Source: Methylophilus sp. 5
GTDB taxonomy: Bacteria > Pseudomonadota > Gammaproteobacteria > Burkholderiales > Methylophilaceae
DNA length: 64,000 nucleotides
Assembly (NCBI RefSeq): GCF_000515275.1
Contig: NZ_KI911560.1
Location: 744,001 to 808,000, forward strand
Direction: 5' to 3'
Under the pieces are notes generated by a model, which did not search any database, was not told the DNA's origin, and saw only the letters and a program-made list of their open reading frames with translations. Below, one piece after another: positions 8,245-17,478 of the stretch (the stretch's first letter is position 1; the number at the start of each line of letters is the position of its first letter). Made by a program: the position numbers and the translations under genes.

Positions 8245-9117
8245 ATGCGCACATTCCCGCTTTACCAACACTTACCCGACTATTTGACGCCAGCCATCAT
8301 CGCTGAACAGGTCACCGCTGCGCTCACAGAAGACATGGGCAATGGCGACCTGACTGCGGCCCTGATTCCGGCAGGCACACAAGCCACCGCCACTATCATT
8401 AGCCGCGAACAAGCTGTAATTTGTGGTTGTGGCTGGCTAGAGCAATGCTTTACTCAGCTAGACCCAGCGATACAGTTAACATGGCTAGTCAACGATGGCG
8501 ACCGCGTGCAGCCTGACCAAGCACTAGTCAAGATTCAAGGCGATGCGCGTGCCATGCTGAGCGCTGAGCGCCCGGCGCTTAACTTTCTGCAAACACTCTC
8601 TGCAGTGGCGACGCATACGCGCCGCTATGTCGATGCGATTGCTGGATTACCCGCACAGATTCTTGACACCCGTAAAACCCTGCCAGGGCTGCGTTTAGCG
8701 CAAAAATACGCCGTACTCACCGGTGGAGGCGCCAACCAGAGACTCGCCTTATACGACGGCATATTAATCAAAGAAAACCATATCGCCGCAGCAGGCTCTA
8801 TCGCTGCCGTACTTGCGGCCGCATTCGCCTTAAAGCAGACTAATAATATCCAGATTGAAGTGGAAAACCTGGATGAACTACAGCAAGCATTAGCGGCTGG
8901 CGCGACCAGTATTTTGCTGGATAACTTTGCGCTGGCAGACCTGCGTAAAGCTGTGACGATTAACCAGAAGCGCGCTTTACTTGAAGCCTCAGGCAATGTG
9001 GATTTAACGACGGTACGGGCAATTGCCGAAACTGGGGTGGATAGAATTTCGATTGGGGCACTGACTAAGAATATTCAGGCGGTGGATTTGAGTATGCGGA
9101 TTCAGATGAAATTGTAG
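8245..9117 (+). CDS. nadC: Nicotinate-nucleotide pyrophosphorylase (quinolinate phosphoribosyltransferase)
   Basis: NadC converts quinolinate and PRPP to nicotinate mononucleotide in NAD synthesis. The 290-aa product has the family order: N-terminal alpha/beta part with TEDMGNGDLTAALIP, the ERPALNFLQTLSAVAT helix, DTRKTLPGLR with substrate-binding residues, KENH, and the barrel end DRISIGALTK. Starts further upstream (8164 or 8206) add residues not expected in the family; ATG 8245 gives a normal N terminus though no good ribosome binding sequence is seen. It stands alone; the other nad genes are not in this window. Confidence 0.93.
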   Translation: MRTFPLYQHLPDYLTPAIIAEQVTAALTEDMGNGDLTAALIPAGTQATATIISREQAVICGCGWLEQCFTQLDPAIQLTWLVNDGDRVQPDQALVKIQGDARAMLSAERPALNFLQTLSAVATHTRRYVDAIAGLPAQILDTRKTLPGLRLAQKYAVLTGGGANQRLALYDGILIKENHIAAAGSIAAVLAAAFALKQTNNIQIEVENLDELQQALAAGATSILLDNFALADLRKAVTINQKRALLEASGNVDLTTVRAIAETGVDRISIGALTKNIQAVDLSMRIQMKL

Positions 9118-9179
9118 ATGATTGGGAAAGTAATTCTTTGGCGAGTAGTTTCACATTAGCTGATTATTACAGAGTTCTT

Positions 9180-9724
9180 TCGCCTTGTTGGCGAGTTACT
9201 TTTTTTGCTTGCCCCAAAAAAGTAACCAAAAAGAGGGCACCCAGCCATCACGGCCTTCGGCTCCCTTGCGTTGCTCAACAAAGTGGGCGTCCATCGAAAC
9301 TCGCCCTAGCGGCTTGCAAAAAGCGCAAGCCGCCGCGGAACTCGAACAGCCGATGGCCGAAAACTCCCACTTCGTCTCCGCTACTCAGCGTGATGGGATG
9401 GGATTTATCTCACTTAAGTAGCCGCGCCTCAATTTGGACGGTTTAAAAACAAGATTCATTTGTTTAAACCCATCGAGTGATGGCAGTCGCATGGTGTTCG
9501 GGGTCCCCATCTGCCGCGCCGAGCAACGCAGGATTGGCGGGAGTTGTCGGCCATCGGCTGTCCGAATCCCGCAGTAGCTCACGCTTTGTGTGAGCTACCA
9601 GGTTGAGTTTCGATAGCCGCCCGGCAAGCCGAGTAGCGCAAGGAACAAGCGGAAGCTGGGGTGCACTTTCTTTTGGTTACTTGTTCTTTGTGCAAGCAAA
9701 GAAAAGTAACTCGCTAAAAAAGCG
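9180..9724. repeat. 545-bp nested palindromic element (giant imperfect inverted repeat)
   Basis: The two halves are imperfect reverse complements about an axis at 9455. Outer ends pair as GCGAGTTAC (9191-9199) with GTAACTCGC (9706-9714), followed inward by matching GCTTGC, AAGTAACCAAAA and GCACCC blocks, then CCTTGCG-GCTC, ATCGAAACTC, then ACAGCCGATGGCCGA-AACTCCC, and finally the central hairpin GGTTTAAA-TTTAAACC (9440-9470). Each arm also carries its own small hairpin (GGCTTGC-GCAAGCC near 9312-9332, TAGCTCAC-GTGAGCTA near 9576-9598). Reading frames across it are short and not gene-like. I recognise the AGTAACCAAAAAG border from recurring intergenic repeats in proteobacterial genomes, but know of no function. 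Confidence 0.75.
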
Positions 9725-9915
9725 AAAAACAACACAACAAACAACCACAAACGCGTGGCCATCAATGCTTTCCCTACGACGACCAATCTAAAAAATAACT
9801 TTTTATTGCAATCCCGCCACGCCTTGATACCAGCCGACGCCAGAATGACGAAAACATCAGCGCAGTATAGGCACTTAAATCACAAGAGAAAGTGACCATT
9901 TCTGCCACTTTTCCA

Positions 9916-9931
9916 TGGCATGATTTTTGCA
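9916..9931 (+). promoter_or_regulatory. Sigma-54 (-24/-12) promoter
   Basis: TGGCATGATTTTTGCA fits the RpoN consensus TGGCAYR-N4-TTGCW, with exactly 10 bases between GG and GC. Transcription would start near 9942, about 20 bases before ATG 9963. This excludes upstream starts for the ATPase gene and implies an enhancer-binding activator. Confidence 0.75.
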
Positions 9932-9962
9932 CCATATGCTGGTACTCCTGCCCAAATATGAC

Positions 9963-11753
9963 ATGAATAGTCCAATCCCATTTTCACTGCCTAAAACCAT
10001 AGAAAGCCTGCGTCTGGGCGATTTATTGCGTATGCTGGTTTCAGATGGCCGCATCGAAAAAGCATGGGCAGAAAAATTGCATCAGGATCGCAAGCGCGAT
10101 AGCTCCAAGATCCACCCGGTGGTGATTGTGGCCGAACAAAAATGGCCCGACCAGCGCCAGCCATCACAATTGCTGACGATTGACAGCCTGAGCCGCTATG
10201 TAGCGGACAAGGCCGACGTTCCTTACTTTTTAATTGATCCGCTCAAGCTAGATTTTAGCGCCGCCGCCCAAATCATGTCGCAAGCCTATGCTGAGCGTTT
10301 GCGCATTATGCCGATTACGGTCAAAGACGGGATTGCGACAATTGCGACGGCTGACCCATTCCACCAGGAATGGCTGCACGATCTGGAGCGGCTGCTCAAG
10401 CTGCGAATACAAGTGGTGATGGTGAATCCGCTGGATTTACAGCGTTACTTGCCTGAGGTTTACCAGCTATCTGCCGCGATTCAATCGGCCAATGCGGCCA
10501 AAGCCGGGCAAATTGTTGGCGTACAAAACTTTGAACAATTGATCGAGCTGGGCAAAGACCGTCAGCTCGACGCCAATGAGCAGCACGTGGTGAATATTGT
10601 CGACTGGCTGTTTAAATATGCGTTTGAGCAACGTGCCAGTGATATTCATCTGGAACCACGCCGCAATATGGGGCTGATGCGTTTTCGTATTGATGGTGTG
10701 CTGCACCAGGTTTATCAGCTGCCTAGCAACATTATGAACGCAATTACCAGCCGCATTAAGTTGCTGGGCCGGATGGACATGGTGGAAAAACGCCGCCCGC
10801 AAGATGGTCGTGTCAAAACGGTGAGTGCTGACGGTAAAGAAATTGAGCTGCGTTTATCCACCATGCCGACCGCCTTTGGCGAAAAGCTGGTGATGCGAAT
10901 TTTTAAACCGGATATTCTGGTGCAGGACTTTCAACTGCTAGGGTTCTCGAAACGCCAGAGCGAGCAATGGGCGCAATGGACGCACCAACCGAATGGCATT
11001 ATTTTAGTGACCGGCCCAACTGGCTCGGGCAAAACCACCACGCTGTACACCACACTTAAACAACTGGCAACCAGCGAGGTGAATGTGTGCACGGTGGAAG
11101 ACCCGATTGAGATGATAGAACCGGCGTTTAACCAGATGCAGGTGACGCAGAATATCGGCCTGGGCTTTGCCGAAGGCATACGCACCCTGATGCGGCAAGA
11201 CCCGGACATTATCATGGTGGGCGAAATTCGCGACCAGGAAACCGCCGACATGGCGATTCAGGCAGCGCTGACTGGCCACTTGGTGCTCTCTACGCTGCAT
11301 ACCAACGATGCACCGTCGGCTGTGACACGTTTACTGGATTTAGGCGTGCCTGCCTACCTGATTCACTCCAGCCTGCTTGGTATTATGGCGCAACGCCTGG
11401 TGCGCACACTATGCTCGCATTGCAAAACCGAGGCAGAGATTTCAGACCAGGAATGGGCCAGTGTGACGCGCCCATTTAAAGCAAAAAAACCAGCCAAAGT
11501 GATGAAAGCGGTAGGCTGCCAGGAGTGCCGTCAAACGGGCTATCGCGGCCGCACCGGCATTTATGAAATGCTGACGCTGACCCCCGCGCTACGTAAACTA
11601 ATTACGCCAGAAACTGATTTATTGCAGTTGAAACAAGCCACCACCCAAGCGGGCATGCAACCACTGATGCTGAATGGCGCAGAAAAAGTGGCCGCTGGCC
11701 TGACCACGGTAGAAGAAGTACTCAAAGTAGCGCCGCCGATTGAAATAGACTAG
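9963..11753 (+). CDS. GspE/PulE/PilB-family secretion or pilus ATPase
   Basis: A 596-aa cytoplasmic hexameric ATPase that powers type II secretion or type IV pilus assembly. The N-terminal MshEN-like domain is followed by the catalytic domain with Walker A GPTGSGKTTTLY at about residue 351, Asp box and TVEDPIE, Walker B RQDPDIIMVGEIRD, His box LSTLHTNDAPSA, and a four-cysteine zinc site (CSHC and CQEC). No gsp or pil genes are next to it, so it is an orphan here. The start at 9963 is chosen because the sigma-54 promoter at 9916-9931 places the transcript start after the earlier TTG; ATG 9958 runs into a stop at once. Confidence 0.88.
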   Translation: MNSPIPFSLPKTIESLRLGDLLRMLVSDGRIEKAWAEKLHQDRKRDSSKIHPVVIVAEQKWPDQRQPSQLLTIDSLSRYVADKADVPYFLIDPLKLDFSAAAQIMSQAYAERLRIMPITVKDGIATIATADPFHQEWLHDLERLLKLRIQVVMVNPLDLQRYLPEVYQLSAAIQSANAAKAGQIVGVQNFEQLIELGKDRQLDANEQHVVNIVDWLFKYAFEQRASDIHLEPRRNMGLMRFRIDGVLHQVYQLPSNIMNAITSRIKLLGRMDMVEKRRPQDGRVKTVSADGKEIELRLSTMPTAFGEKLVMRIFKPDILVQDFQLLGFSKRQSEQWAQWTHQPNGIILVTGPTGSGKTTTLYTTLKQLATSEVNVCTVEDPIEMIEPAFNQMQVTQNIGLGFAEGIRTLMRQDPDIIMVGEIRDQETADMAIQAALTGHLVLSTLHTNDAPSAVTRLLDLGVPAYLIHSSLLGIMAQRLVRTLCSHCKTEAEISDQEWASVTRPFKAKKPAKVMKAVGCQECRQTGYRGRTGIYEMLTLTPALRKLITPETDLLQLKQATTQAGMQPLMLNGAEKVAAGLTTVEEVLKVAPPIEID

Positions 11754-11780
11754 CGGCCAACGACTTACTTGGGCGCACGC

Positions 11781-13007
11781 TTATTGATAACGTAGCGCTT
11801 CTATCGGGTTTAAACGTGCGGCCTTTCTGGCGGGATAAAAACCGAAAAAGACACCGATACTGGCAGCGACACTAAATGCAATCAATACAGACGCGCTTGA
11901 AACAATCACTTCTGCCTGCGTAAACATACTCACCAGCACCGCGCCAGTCACACCTATCACGATGCCGATCAGGCACCCGACGATAGAGATCATGATGGCT
12001 TCGAGCAAAAACTGCATCAAAATATCCTGCTCGCGCGCGCCGATCGCCATGCGAATGCCGATTTCGCGTGTACGCTCGGTCACCGATACCAGCATGATAT
12101 TCATAATGCCAATGCCACCCACCAGCAATGAGACTGAAGCAATCGCCCCTAGCAGTAGCGACATCGTGCGCGCAGTTTCTGCCGCCGAGTTAGCAATTGC
12201 CGTCAGGTTACGCACCGAAAAGTCACTGTCTGCGCCCTCGCGAATATTATGCCGCTGATTGAGCAGACTATTGAGCGCTTCTTCTACCATAGTCATGGCG
12301 TTATCTGACTCTGCTTGCACCATGATTTGCCGCACGGTGCCTGGTAACTGGTTACCAAACAGTTTGCGCTGGGCGGTGGTCAGCGGCACCACAATGGTGT
12401 CATCCTGATCGCGCCCATCCAGCGTTTGCCCTTTGCTATCGAGCACACCCAGCACAACAAAAGGACGCTGGTTAATGCGTATGGTTTTACCAATAGGATC
12501 AACATCCTCTTCACCAAACAGGTTTTGTACTACCGTTTTACCGAGTAAGGCAACGCGCGTGGCAGAGCGTGTATCCGAGGCAGAAAACGGGTAGCCCGCA
12601 GACAAGCCCCAGCCACGGATATCCATGTAATCTGCGGTAGTGCCAATCACATCGGTATTCCAGTTATTGCTGGCATAAACAACCTGCCCTTTGCCCATGG
12701 TGACGGGGGCGACGCCGACCACTCCGTACAGTTCGCTGATGGCATTGGCATCGCGCACATTCAGTGAGGGCGCATTGCCGGTTGCCGTACGCGCGCCGCC
12801 CATTCTGGGTGGGCCGGAAAGCACGACAAACAAATGACTGCCCATGGCACTGATAGAGCGCTTGACTGAGGCTTCTGCGCCTTGGCCGATGGCCATCATC
12901 AGCACCACTGCACTCACGCCTATCACCATGCCCAGCATGGTTAAAAAGGTGCGCAAGCGGTTGGCGCCCATGGCATGCCAGGCCTCCCCCAGCATGGCGC
13001 TAAACAT
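11781..13007 (-). CDS. macB: MacB-type ABC transporter permease
   Basis: A 408-aa inner-membrane protein with one N-terminal membrane helix (LTMLGMVIGVSAVVLMMAIG), a large periplasmic MacB_PCD domain, and three C-terminal helices of the FtsX fold (SLLVGGIGIMNIMLVSVTERTREIGIRMA is partly conserved). It ends with GFYPARKAARLNPIEALRYQ, the standard tail of MacB permeases. It is the last gene of tolC-macA-ATPase-permease on the minus strand. MacB proteins export peptides, macrolides, lipoproteins or siderophores by a mechanotransmission mechanism; the cargo here is unknown, but the setting among iron genes makes a siderophore-like cargo conceivable. Confidence 0.9.
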   Translation of the reverse strand: MFSAMLGEAWHAMGANRLRTFLTMLGMVIGVSAVVLMMAIGQGAEASVKRSISAMGSHLFVVLSGPPRMGGARTATGNAPSLNVRDANAISELYGVVGVAPVTMGKGQVVYASNNWNTDVIGTTADYMDIRGWGLSAGYPFSASDTRSATRVALLGKTVVQNLFGEEDVDPIGKTIRINQRPFVVLGVLDSKGQTLDGRDQDDTIVVPLTTAQRKLFGNQLPGTVRQIMVQAESDNAMTMVEEALNSLLNQRHNIREGADSDFSVRNLTAIANSAAETARTMSLLLGAIASVSLLVGGIGIMNIMLVSVTERTREIGIRMAIGAREQDILMQFLLEAIMISIVGCLIGIVIGVTGAVLVSMFTQAEVIVSSASVLIAFSVAASIGVFFGFYPARKAARLNPIEALRYQ

Positions 13008-13043
13008 GGCGGCTCCTTGAGATCACAAAACTAGCAGGCATCG

Positions 13044-13748
13044 TCATACACCAGCCTCGTGTAACTGCCTGCTGTCCTGCACAATGCGCCCATCCAAAAA
13101 ACGCACCTGTCGCTTGGCATGCTCGGCAATATCGGTTTCATGCGTCACCAGCACAATAGTGATGCCTTCCTGATTGAGACCATCAAAAATAGCCATAATT
13201 TCTTCACTGGTAGTGCTGTCCAGGTTGCCAGTAGGTTCATCGGCTAAAATCAGCCGCGGCTGGTTCACCAGCGCACGTGCAATCGCCACCCGCTGTTGCT
13301 GGCCACCAGAAATCTGGTTGGGGTGAGAGTGCATATGCTTGCTCAACCCGACCTTTTCCAGCAACACGCTAGCCCGTGCATGACGCTCGGCTTTACTAAC
13401 ACCTGCATACACCAGCGGCAACGCCACGTTATCCAGTAAGCTGGCGCGCGCCAGCAAGTTAAACCCCTGAAACACAAAGCCTATAGTCTGGTTACGCACT
13501 TTTGCCACTTGATCCACCGTCATGGTGGCGACCGCATAGCCATCGAGCACATAACTGCCTGCGCTTGGCATATCCAGGCAACCCAATATATTCATAAAGG
13601 TCGACTTACCAGAGCCGGAGGGCCCCATGATGGCGACATAATCACCGGGCAACACCTGCAAATTGACTTCCTTTAATACCGGAAAGTCGCCTGCGGCGGT
13701 CTGATAAGCCTTGTAAAGATGACTCACCTCAATGACTGACTTTTGCAT
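13044..13748 (-). CDS. MacB-type ABC transporter ATP-binding protein
   Basis: A 234-aa ATPase of the LolD/MacB group. It has Walker [10 protein letters not shown], signature [15 protein letters not shown], Walker [14 protein letters not shown] and switch histidine in LVTHE. The ATPase is encoded separately from the permease, whereas E. coli MacB is a fusion. The gene lies 15 bases after the adaptor and 36 bases before the permease, so the four proteins form one exporter. Confidence 0.93.
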   Translation of the reverse strand: MQKSVIEVSHLYKAYQTAAGDFPVLKEVNLQVLPGDYVAIMGPSGSGKSTFMNILGCLDMPSAGSYVLDGYAVATMTVDQVAKVRNQTIGFVFQGFNLLARASLLDNVALPLVYAGVSKAERHARASVLLEKVGLSKHMHSHPNQISGGQQQRVAIARALVNQPRLILADEPTGNLDSTTSEEIMAIFDGLNQEGITIVLVTHETDIAEHAKRQVRFLDGRIVQDSRQLHEAGV

Positions 13749-13763
13749 GGCGCTCTACCCAGC

Positions 13764-14999
13764 CTAGAACATTCTGGGGCCACGTGGGCCATTATTATTG
13801 CCCTGGCCTTTGTTGGGCGCATTATCGGCTTGCAACTCGCTGACAATCACTTTATCTCCGGCCACCAAACCCTCACCAGACACTGCCGTTGAGCGGCCAT
13901 CGGTGATGCCGGTGTGTACACGCACCATGACAGGTTGACCAGCTCTTAACACATAAATCTTGCCCATAGTGCTGCTGGCAGAGGCACCCCGCCCTTCGCC
14001 TTTTGCGCCATGTTTGCGCCCACCGCGTTTGCCCTCACCACCAGCGTCTTGCGATGAAGCCGGGTTCGCAGAAGCACTCAACTTTGGTTTATAGCGTAAA
14101 GCGGCATTCGGCACCAGCAAGGCGTGTCGCGCACGGTCGACAATAATATTCACGTAGGCCGTCATGCCCGGCAGCAAGGTTAAATCCTGGTTATTCACCG
14201 ATACCACCACGTTATAGGTCACCACATTAGAGGTGTTGGTCGAGTTCAGGCGCAGCTGTTTCACCACGCCCTCAAAACTGCGGTCGGGGAAGGCATCCAC
14301 ATTAAAATTGACCTTTTGCCCCTCTTTAATTTTGCCAATATCCGCTTCGGCAAAACTGGTATCAATCTGCATATTGGCCAGGTCTTGCGCAATCTGAATC
14401 AGCGTTGGCGTCTGAAAACTGGCGGCCACGGTCTGGCCGACATCCACCACCCGATTGACCACCACGCCAGACACTGGCGAGCGGATAATACTCAGGTTGA
14501 GATTGGTCACATCGCGCGCCAGCAAGCCACGCGCAGTCTCCAGTTGCGCCCTGGCCGACTTCAACACTTGCACCGCAGTATCCAGCTCCTGCTTGGAAAC
14601 ATACTCCTGCGCATAGAGTTGGCGCATACGCTTTTCATTGGCAATGGCGAGCTCCACCGCCGCTTCGTTATTTCTAACACTGCCTTGTGACTGCGCAATT
14701 TGCGCATTAAACAACCGGCTATCGAGCTCTAGCAGTATCTGGTCTTGCTTAACCACGTCATTAAAGTCGACATACATTTTTCGCACAATGCCTGACACTT
14801 GCGTACCAACACTGATCAGGCTAACCGGATTGAGTGTGCCGTTGGCAGACACCGTTTGCTCAACATGCCCCTGCGTCACTTCATCCAGCCGATACAGGTC
14901 TTCTGGTTTGGGTTGATGGCTCTGTTTGTAATACCAATAGCCTGCCGCGGCTATCGCAACCAACAGCAACAACACCAGTATTTTTTTGATGCGCTTCAT
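13764..14999 (-). CDS. macA: MacA-type periplasmic adaptor subunit
   Basis: A 411-aa membrane-fusion protein: N-terminal anchor (LVLLLLVAIAAAGYWYY), a lipoyl half (VSANGTLNPVSLISVGTQVSG), a coiled-coil hairpin, the second lipoyl half (LSIIRSPVSGVVVNRVVDVGQTV) and beta-barrel with LLPGMTAYVNI. It joins the MacB permease to the TolC-like channel. Odd features are a Gly/Arg/Lys-rich insertion at about residues 313-340 and an Asn/Gly/Pro-rich C terminus, both likely disordered. It lies 14 bases after the tolC-like gene. Confidence 0.92.
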   Translation of the reverse strand: MKRIKKILVLLLLVAIAAAGYWYYKQSHQPKPEDLYRLDEVTQGHVEQTVSANGTLNPVSLISVGTQVSGIVRKMYVDFNDVVKQDQILLELDSRLFNAQIAQSQGSVRNNEAAVELAIANEKRMRQLYAQEYVSKQELDTAVQVLKSARAQLETARGLLARDVTNLNLSIIRSPVSGVVVNRVVDVGQTVAASFQTPTLIQIAQDLANMQIDTSFAEADIGKIKEGQKVNFNVDAFPDRSFEGVVKQLRLNSTNTSNVVTYNVVVSVNNQDLTLLPGMTAYVNIIVDRARHALLVPNAALRYKPKLSASANPASSQDAGGEGKRGGRKHGAKGEGRGASASSTMGKIYVLRAGQPVMVRVHTGITDGRSTAVSGEGLVAGDKVIVSELQADNAPNKGQGNNNGPRGPRMF

Positions 15000-15013
15000 A
15001 AATGTGTGTCCGT

Positions 15014-16441
15014 TTATTGACCCGGTGCTTTCGCACCGGGTAACGATTGAATCATGGCATGGTCGAGCACGCCAATCGCCTGCGCCAAAGTCGCGCGCGT
15101 GATATTCGCATTAAGCCCGGCCTGTATATTTTGCTGGCGGGCCGTCGCCAGTGCGCTTTGTGCATTAAGCGTATCAATGATATTGCCCACGCCTGCCGTA
15201 TACCGGCCAAAAGCCACCCGATAAGACTGTTCTGCACTTTCGAGCAAGGTTTTACTGGCAGTCACCGATTGCAATGCAGTACGCAGGTTTTGATAGGCGC
15301 TCCACACATCCAGTGAAATTTGCAAACGCAATCGGTCACGTTGAGCGAGCCGCAAGTCAGCCGTCGCCTCGGCTGCACGAATCCGGTAAGTAGGCGCATA
15401 GCCTGCAAATAAAGGAATAGAAACGGTGACGCCCAAGGTAGTGGCACTGTTGGCTGCATATTGCGAGCCATCTTGCAGGTTGTTGGCAAGGCCTACATTA
15501 ATAGTTGGTTTACTGGCTGCTTTGCTGGCGGCGATACTGGCCTCGGCCGCACGCACTTGTGCCTCACTGGCCAGTAAATCCGGCCTGCGTTGCCCGGCTT
15601 GCTCAATCAGCGTAGCCACATCGTCTAAAATACCAGGCGGCACATCGTTGGTGCTGCTGGCTAAAATAACACTGCGGTTGGCTGGCCAGCCCATCAAGTT
15701 GACCAAGTTACCATAAGCCACCCTGAGGGCGCCCTCAATCGTAATGCGTTGCAGCGTCAGCTGGGCAAATGCGGTTTGCGCCTGCAATTTGTCTGCAGGG
15801 GTTGCCACGCCGGCCTGATAGCGCGCATTGGCCGCTTTAAAACTCTCTTCTGCCGCGCGCTCGGCCTGTTGGGCAGCGGTGAGCGCCGCCATATTGGCTT
15901 GCACCTGGTAATAAGCAACAATGGTATTGAGCAACACCGTTTGCACCGTGCTGCTTTGCGTCGCTCCTGCTGCCAGCAATAACTGGCGCGCACTCTCTAC
16001 ATTGGCTTTGCGGTTGCCAAAGTCGTATAACAAATAACTCGCGACCAGGCTGTTAGAAAGATTCAGGTTGGGATTTCCACGCGTGGCAGACTCGGGATTC
16101 AACACGCCCATATTGCTGGAAACGCTATTGGTGACACTGGGTAAATAAGCAGATTTAGCCACGCCTAATTGCGCCGCCTGCACGCGGGCACTGGCCCAAA
16201 CTTCGCTGGTTTGCGGGTTATGGCATAAGCTGATCTCAGCCACATCCGCCAGTGTTAACGCTTGCTGCCAGTTCACCTCTGCGCAACCAGCGCCCGTGCC
16301 CCAATACTCACCCGGGATTTTGGGCAAGGTTTGTACTTGCGTGTCTAACGGATCACCATCGTTGTAAAACAGTGACTCCTGCGCTTGCACCTGGGCACAA
16401 GCAACAGACAACAGCATGATTAACCAACACAATGTGCGCAT
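15014..16441 (-). CDS. TolC-family outer-membrane channel protein
   Basis: A 475-aa outer-membrane factor with a signal peptide (LIMLLSVACAQVQA-QES) and two repeated OEP halves of long alpha-helical hairpins, each with the typical Gln/Ala-rich heptads (LNTIVAYYQVQANMAALTAAQ, and TLNAQSALATARQQNIQAG). It should form the trimeric exit duct for the MacAB-type pump encoded directly downstream. It begins the operon; 196 bases separate it from the preceding cytochrome gene, and no Fur box is seen there. Confidence 0.9.
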   Translation of the reverse strand: MRTLCWLIMLLSVACAQVQAQESLFYNDGDPLDTQVQTLPKIPGEYWGTGAGCAEVNWQQALTLADVAEISLCHNPQTSEVWASARVQAAQLGVAKSAYLPSVTNSVSSNMGVLNPESATRGNPNLNLSNSLVASYLLYDFGNRKANVESARQLLLAAGATQSSTVQTVLLNTIVAYYQVQANMAALTAAQQAERAAEESFKAANARYQAGVATPADKLQAQTAFAQLTLQRITIEGALRVAYGNLVNLMGWPANRSVILASSTNDVPPGILDDVATLIEQAGQRRPDLLASEAQVRAAEASIAASKAASKPTINVGLANNLQDGSQYAANSATTLGVTVSIPLFAGYAPTYRIRAAEATADLRLAQRDRLRLQISLDVWSAYQNLRTALQSVTASKTLLESAEQSYRVAFGRYTAGVGNIIDTLNAQSALATARQQNIQAGLNANITRATLAQAIGVLDHAMIQSLPGAKAPGQ

Positions 16442-16566
16442 GCTATTTCACACTTAACGCACAAAACAGCACAGCAAAACAATCGTCATAAAACGTCACT
16501 TAGGTAAGCAGATGCGCCATCTTAAATGAACAATGGCCGCGACTAAAGAGAGTGATACATTTTGAT

Positions 16567-16587
16567 ACTTTTGCACGGGGCAAAAGT
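16567..16587. other. Hairpin in the gap upstream of tolC
   Basis: ACTTTTGC and GCAAAAGT form a perfect 8-bp stem with a 5-base loop in the 196-base gap between the cytochrome b gene and the tolC-like gene. There is no T-run, so it could be an operator or a processed 3' end rather than a standard terminator. Confidence 0.35.
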
Positions 16588-16637
16588 CATGCAGAATTTG
16601 ACGATGAATGGCACGTGCATAGCCGCATGCACCCGCT

Positions 16638-17183
16638 TCAATTTGATTTGCTTTTAAGGCGCGCAACCCGCCCATGTATCATTTGTGATAACAAATTCTG
16701 GCCAGACAGCCGCGACACCAGTATCACCGCCAACACATGCACAACGATCACGCCGAACAAGGCCAGACTAAATGCAGCATGTAGTGCTACTGGCCAATCC
16801 TCACCCCAAAACGCATCGGTGCGACAGAGCCAGCCGGTCAGCGCAAGCGCTGCGATGAGTAGCCAAATCAGGTAAACCGACCACTGCCCTAGCGGATTAT
16901 GGCCCCGATGTGGAGCAATACTGCCCTGCCGCATCTCAGCCATATGCGTGCGCATCGCTTGCCAACCAGGTAGATAAAAACGCGCACTGCTGACTTGCGT
17001 CAGGCAGCCAAACACAATGCGTGTACCAACAATCGCCAGCACGCTATAGCCAACCGTACGATGTAGCCAGTCGGTTTCATACCAAACATAACTCATGAGC
17101 CACAAACCAATCACGCCCGCCGCGACCAGCCAGTGGCTCAACCTTACCCACCAAGGCCACAGCATGTCAGCCCCTGCGTGCAT
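16638..17183 (-). CDS. Cytochrome b/b561-type membrane protein
   Basis: A 181-aa inner-membrane protein with four predicted helices and paired histidines suited to b-heme ligation (WVRLSHWLVA, DWLHRTVGY, ALHAAFSLALFGVIVVHVLAV). This is the small cytochrome b/b6-domain family that passes electrons across the membrane, often to a c-type cytochrome or a periplasmic partner. The start codon follows the stop of the PepSY gene with no base between. It is the last gene of a five-gene operon that begins with a TonB receptor under the Fur box at 21469. Confidence 0.85.
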   Translation of the reverse strand: MHAGADMLWPWWVRLSHWLVAAGVIGLWLMSYVWYETDWLHRTVGYSVLAIVGTRIVFGCLTQVSSARFYLPGWQAMRTHMAEMRQGSIAPHRGHNPLGQWSVYLIWLLIAALALTGWLCRTDAFWGEDWPVALHAAFSLALFGVIVVHVLAVILVSRLSGQNLLSQMIHGRVARLKSKSN

Positions 17184-17462
17184 TTAGTCTTTCAAACCAA
17201 TGGCTTTAACGATAGCCAGCGTTTTCATATCAAAATAAATTTCGACCTTTTTACCTTCTTTGCTACGGCCATAAATCTCGTAACAATTACCGTCTACTTT
17301 AAACTTTTTAATGGTATAGCCTTCGGCTTCCATTGCTTCTTTGAGCGTTTCTTCCGAGGCCCACTCTTCTTTAGGATAAGACTTGCAATCGGCCGCAGCC
17401 ACCGCAACGTGAGAGCCCAACAGGCCAACGGCCAATAAGATTGAAAAACCAATTCTTTTCAT
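17184..17462 (-). CDS. Periplasmic PepSY-domain protein
   Basis: A 92-aa exported protein with signal peptide MKRIGFSILLAVGLLGSHVAVAAA and one PepSY domain (LKEAMEAEGYTIKKFKVDGNCYEIYG, KVEIYFDMKTLAIVK). Such single-domain PepSY proteins commonly accompany small cytochrome b genes in redox or metal-linked operons, as here. A GGAAG-like sequence precedes ATG 17462; an earlier in-frame start would break the signal peptide. Its partner and role are unknown. Confidence 0.8.
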   Translation of the reverse strand: MKRIGFSILLAVGLLGSHVAVAAADCKSYPKEEWASEETLKEAMEAEGYTIKKFKVDGNCYEIYGRSKEGKKVEIYFDMKTLAIVKAIGLKD

Positions 17463-17478
17463 GTTTACTTCCTTTATG

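Noticed and set aside
9385-9786. Several 60-80-codon open frames within the palindromic element
   Set aside because: They lie on both strands of an imperfect inverted repeat, have no ribosome binding sequence and are explained by the repeat structure.
16552-16875. 107-codon plus-strand frame upstream and inside the cytochrome b gene
   Set aside because: It is mostly antisense to the cytochrome b gene, which has clear family motifs; the frame is a shadow.
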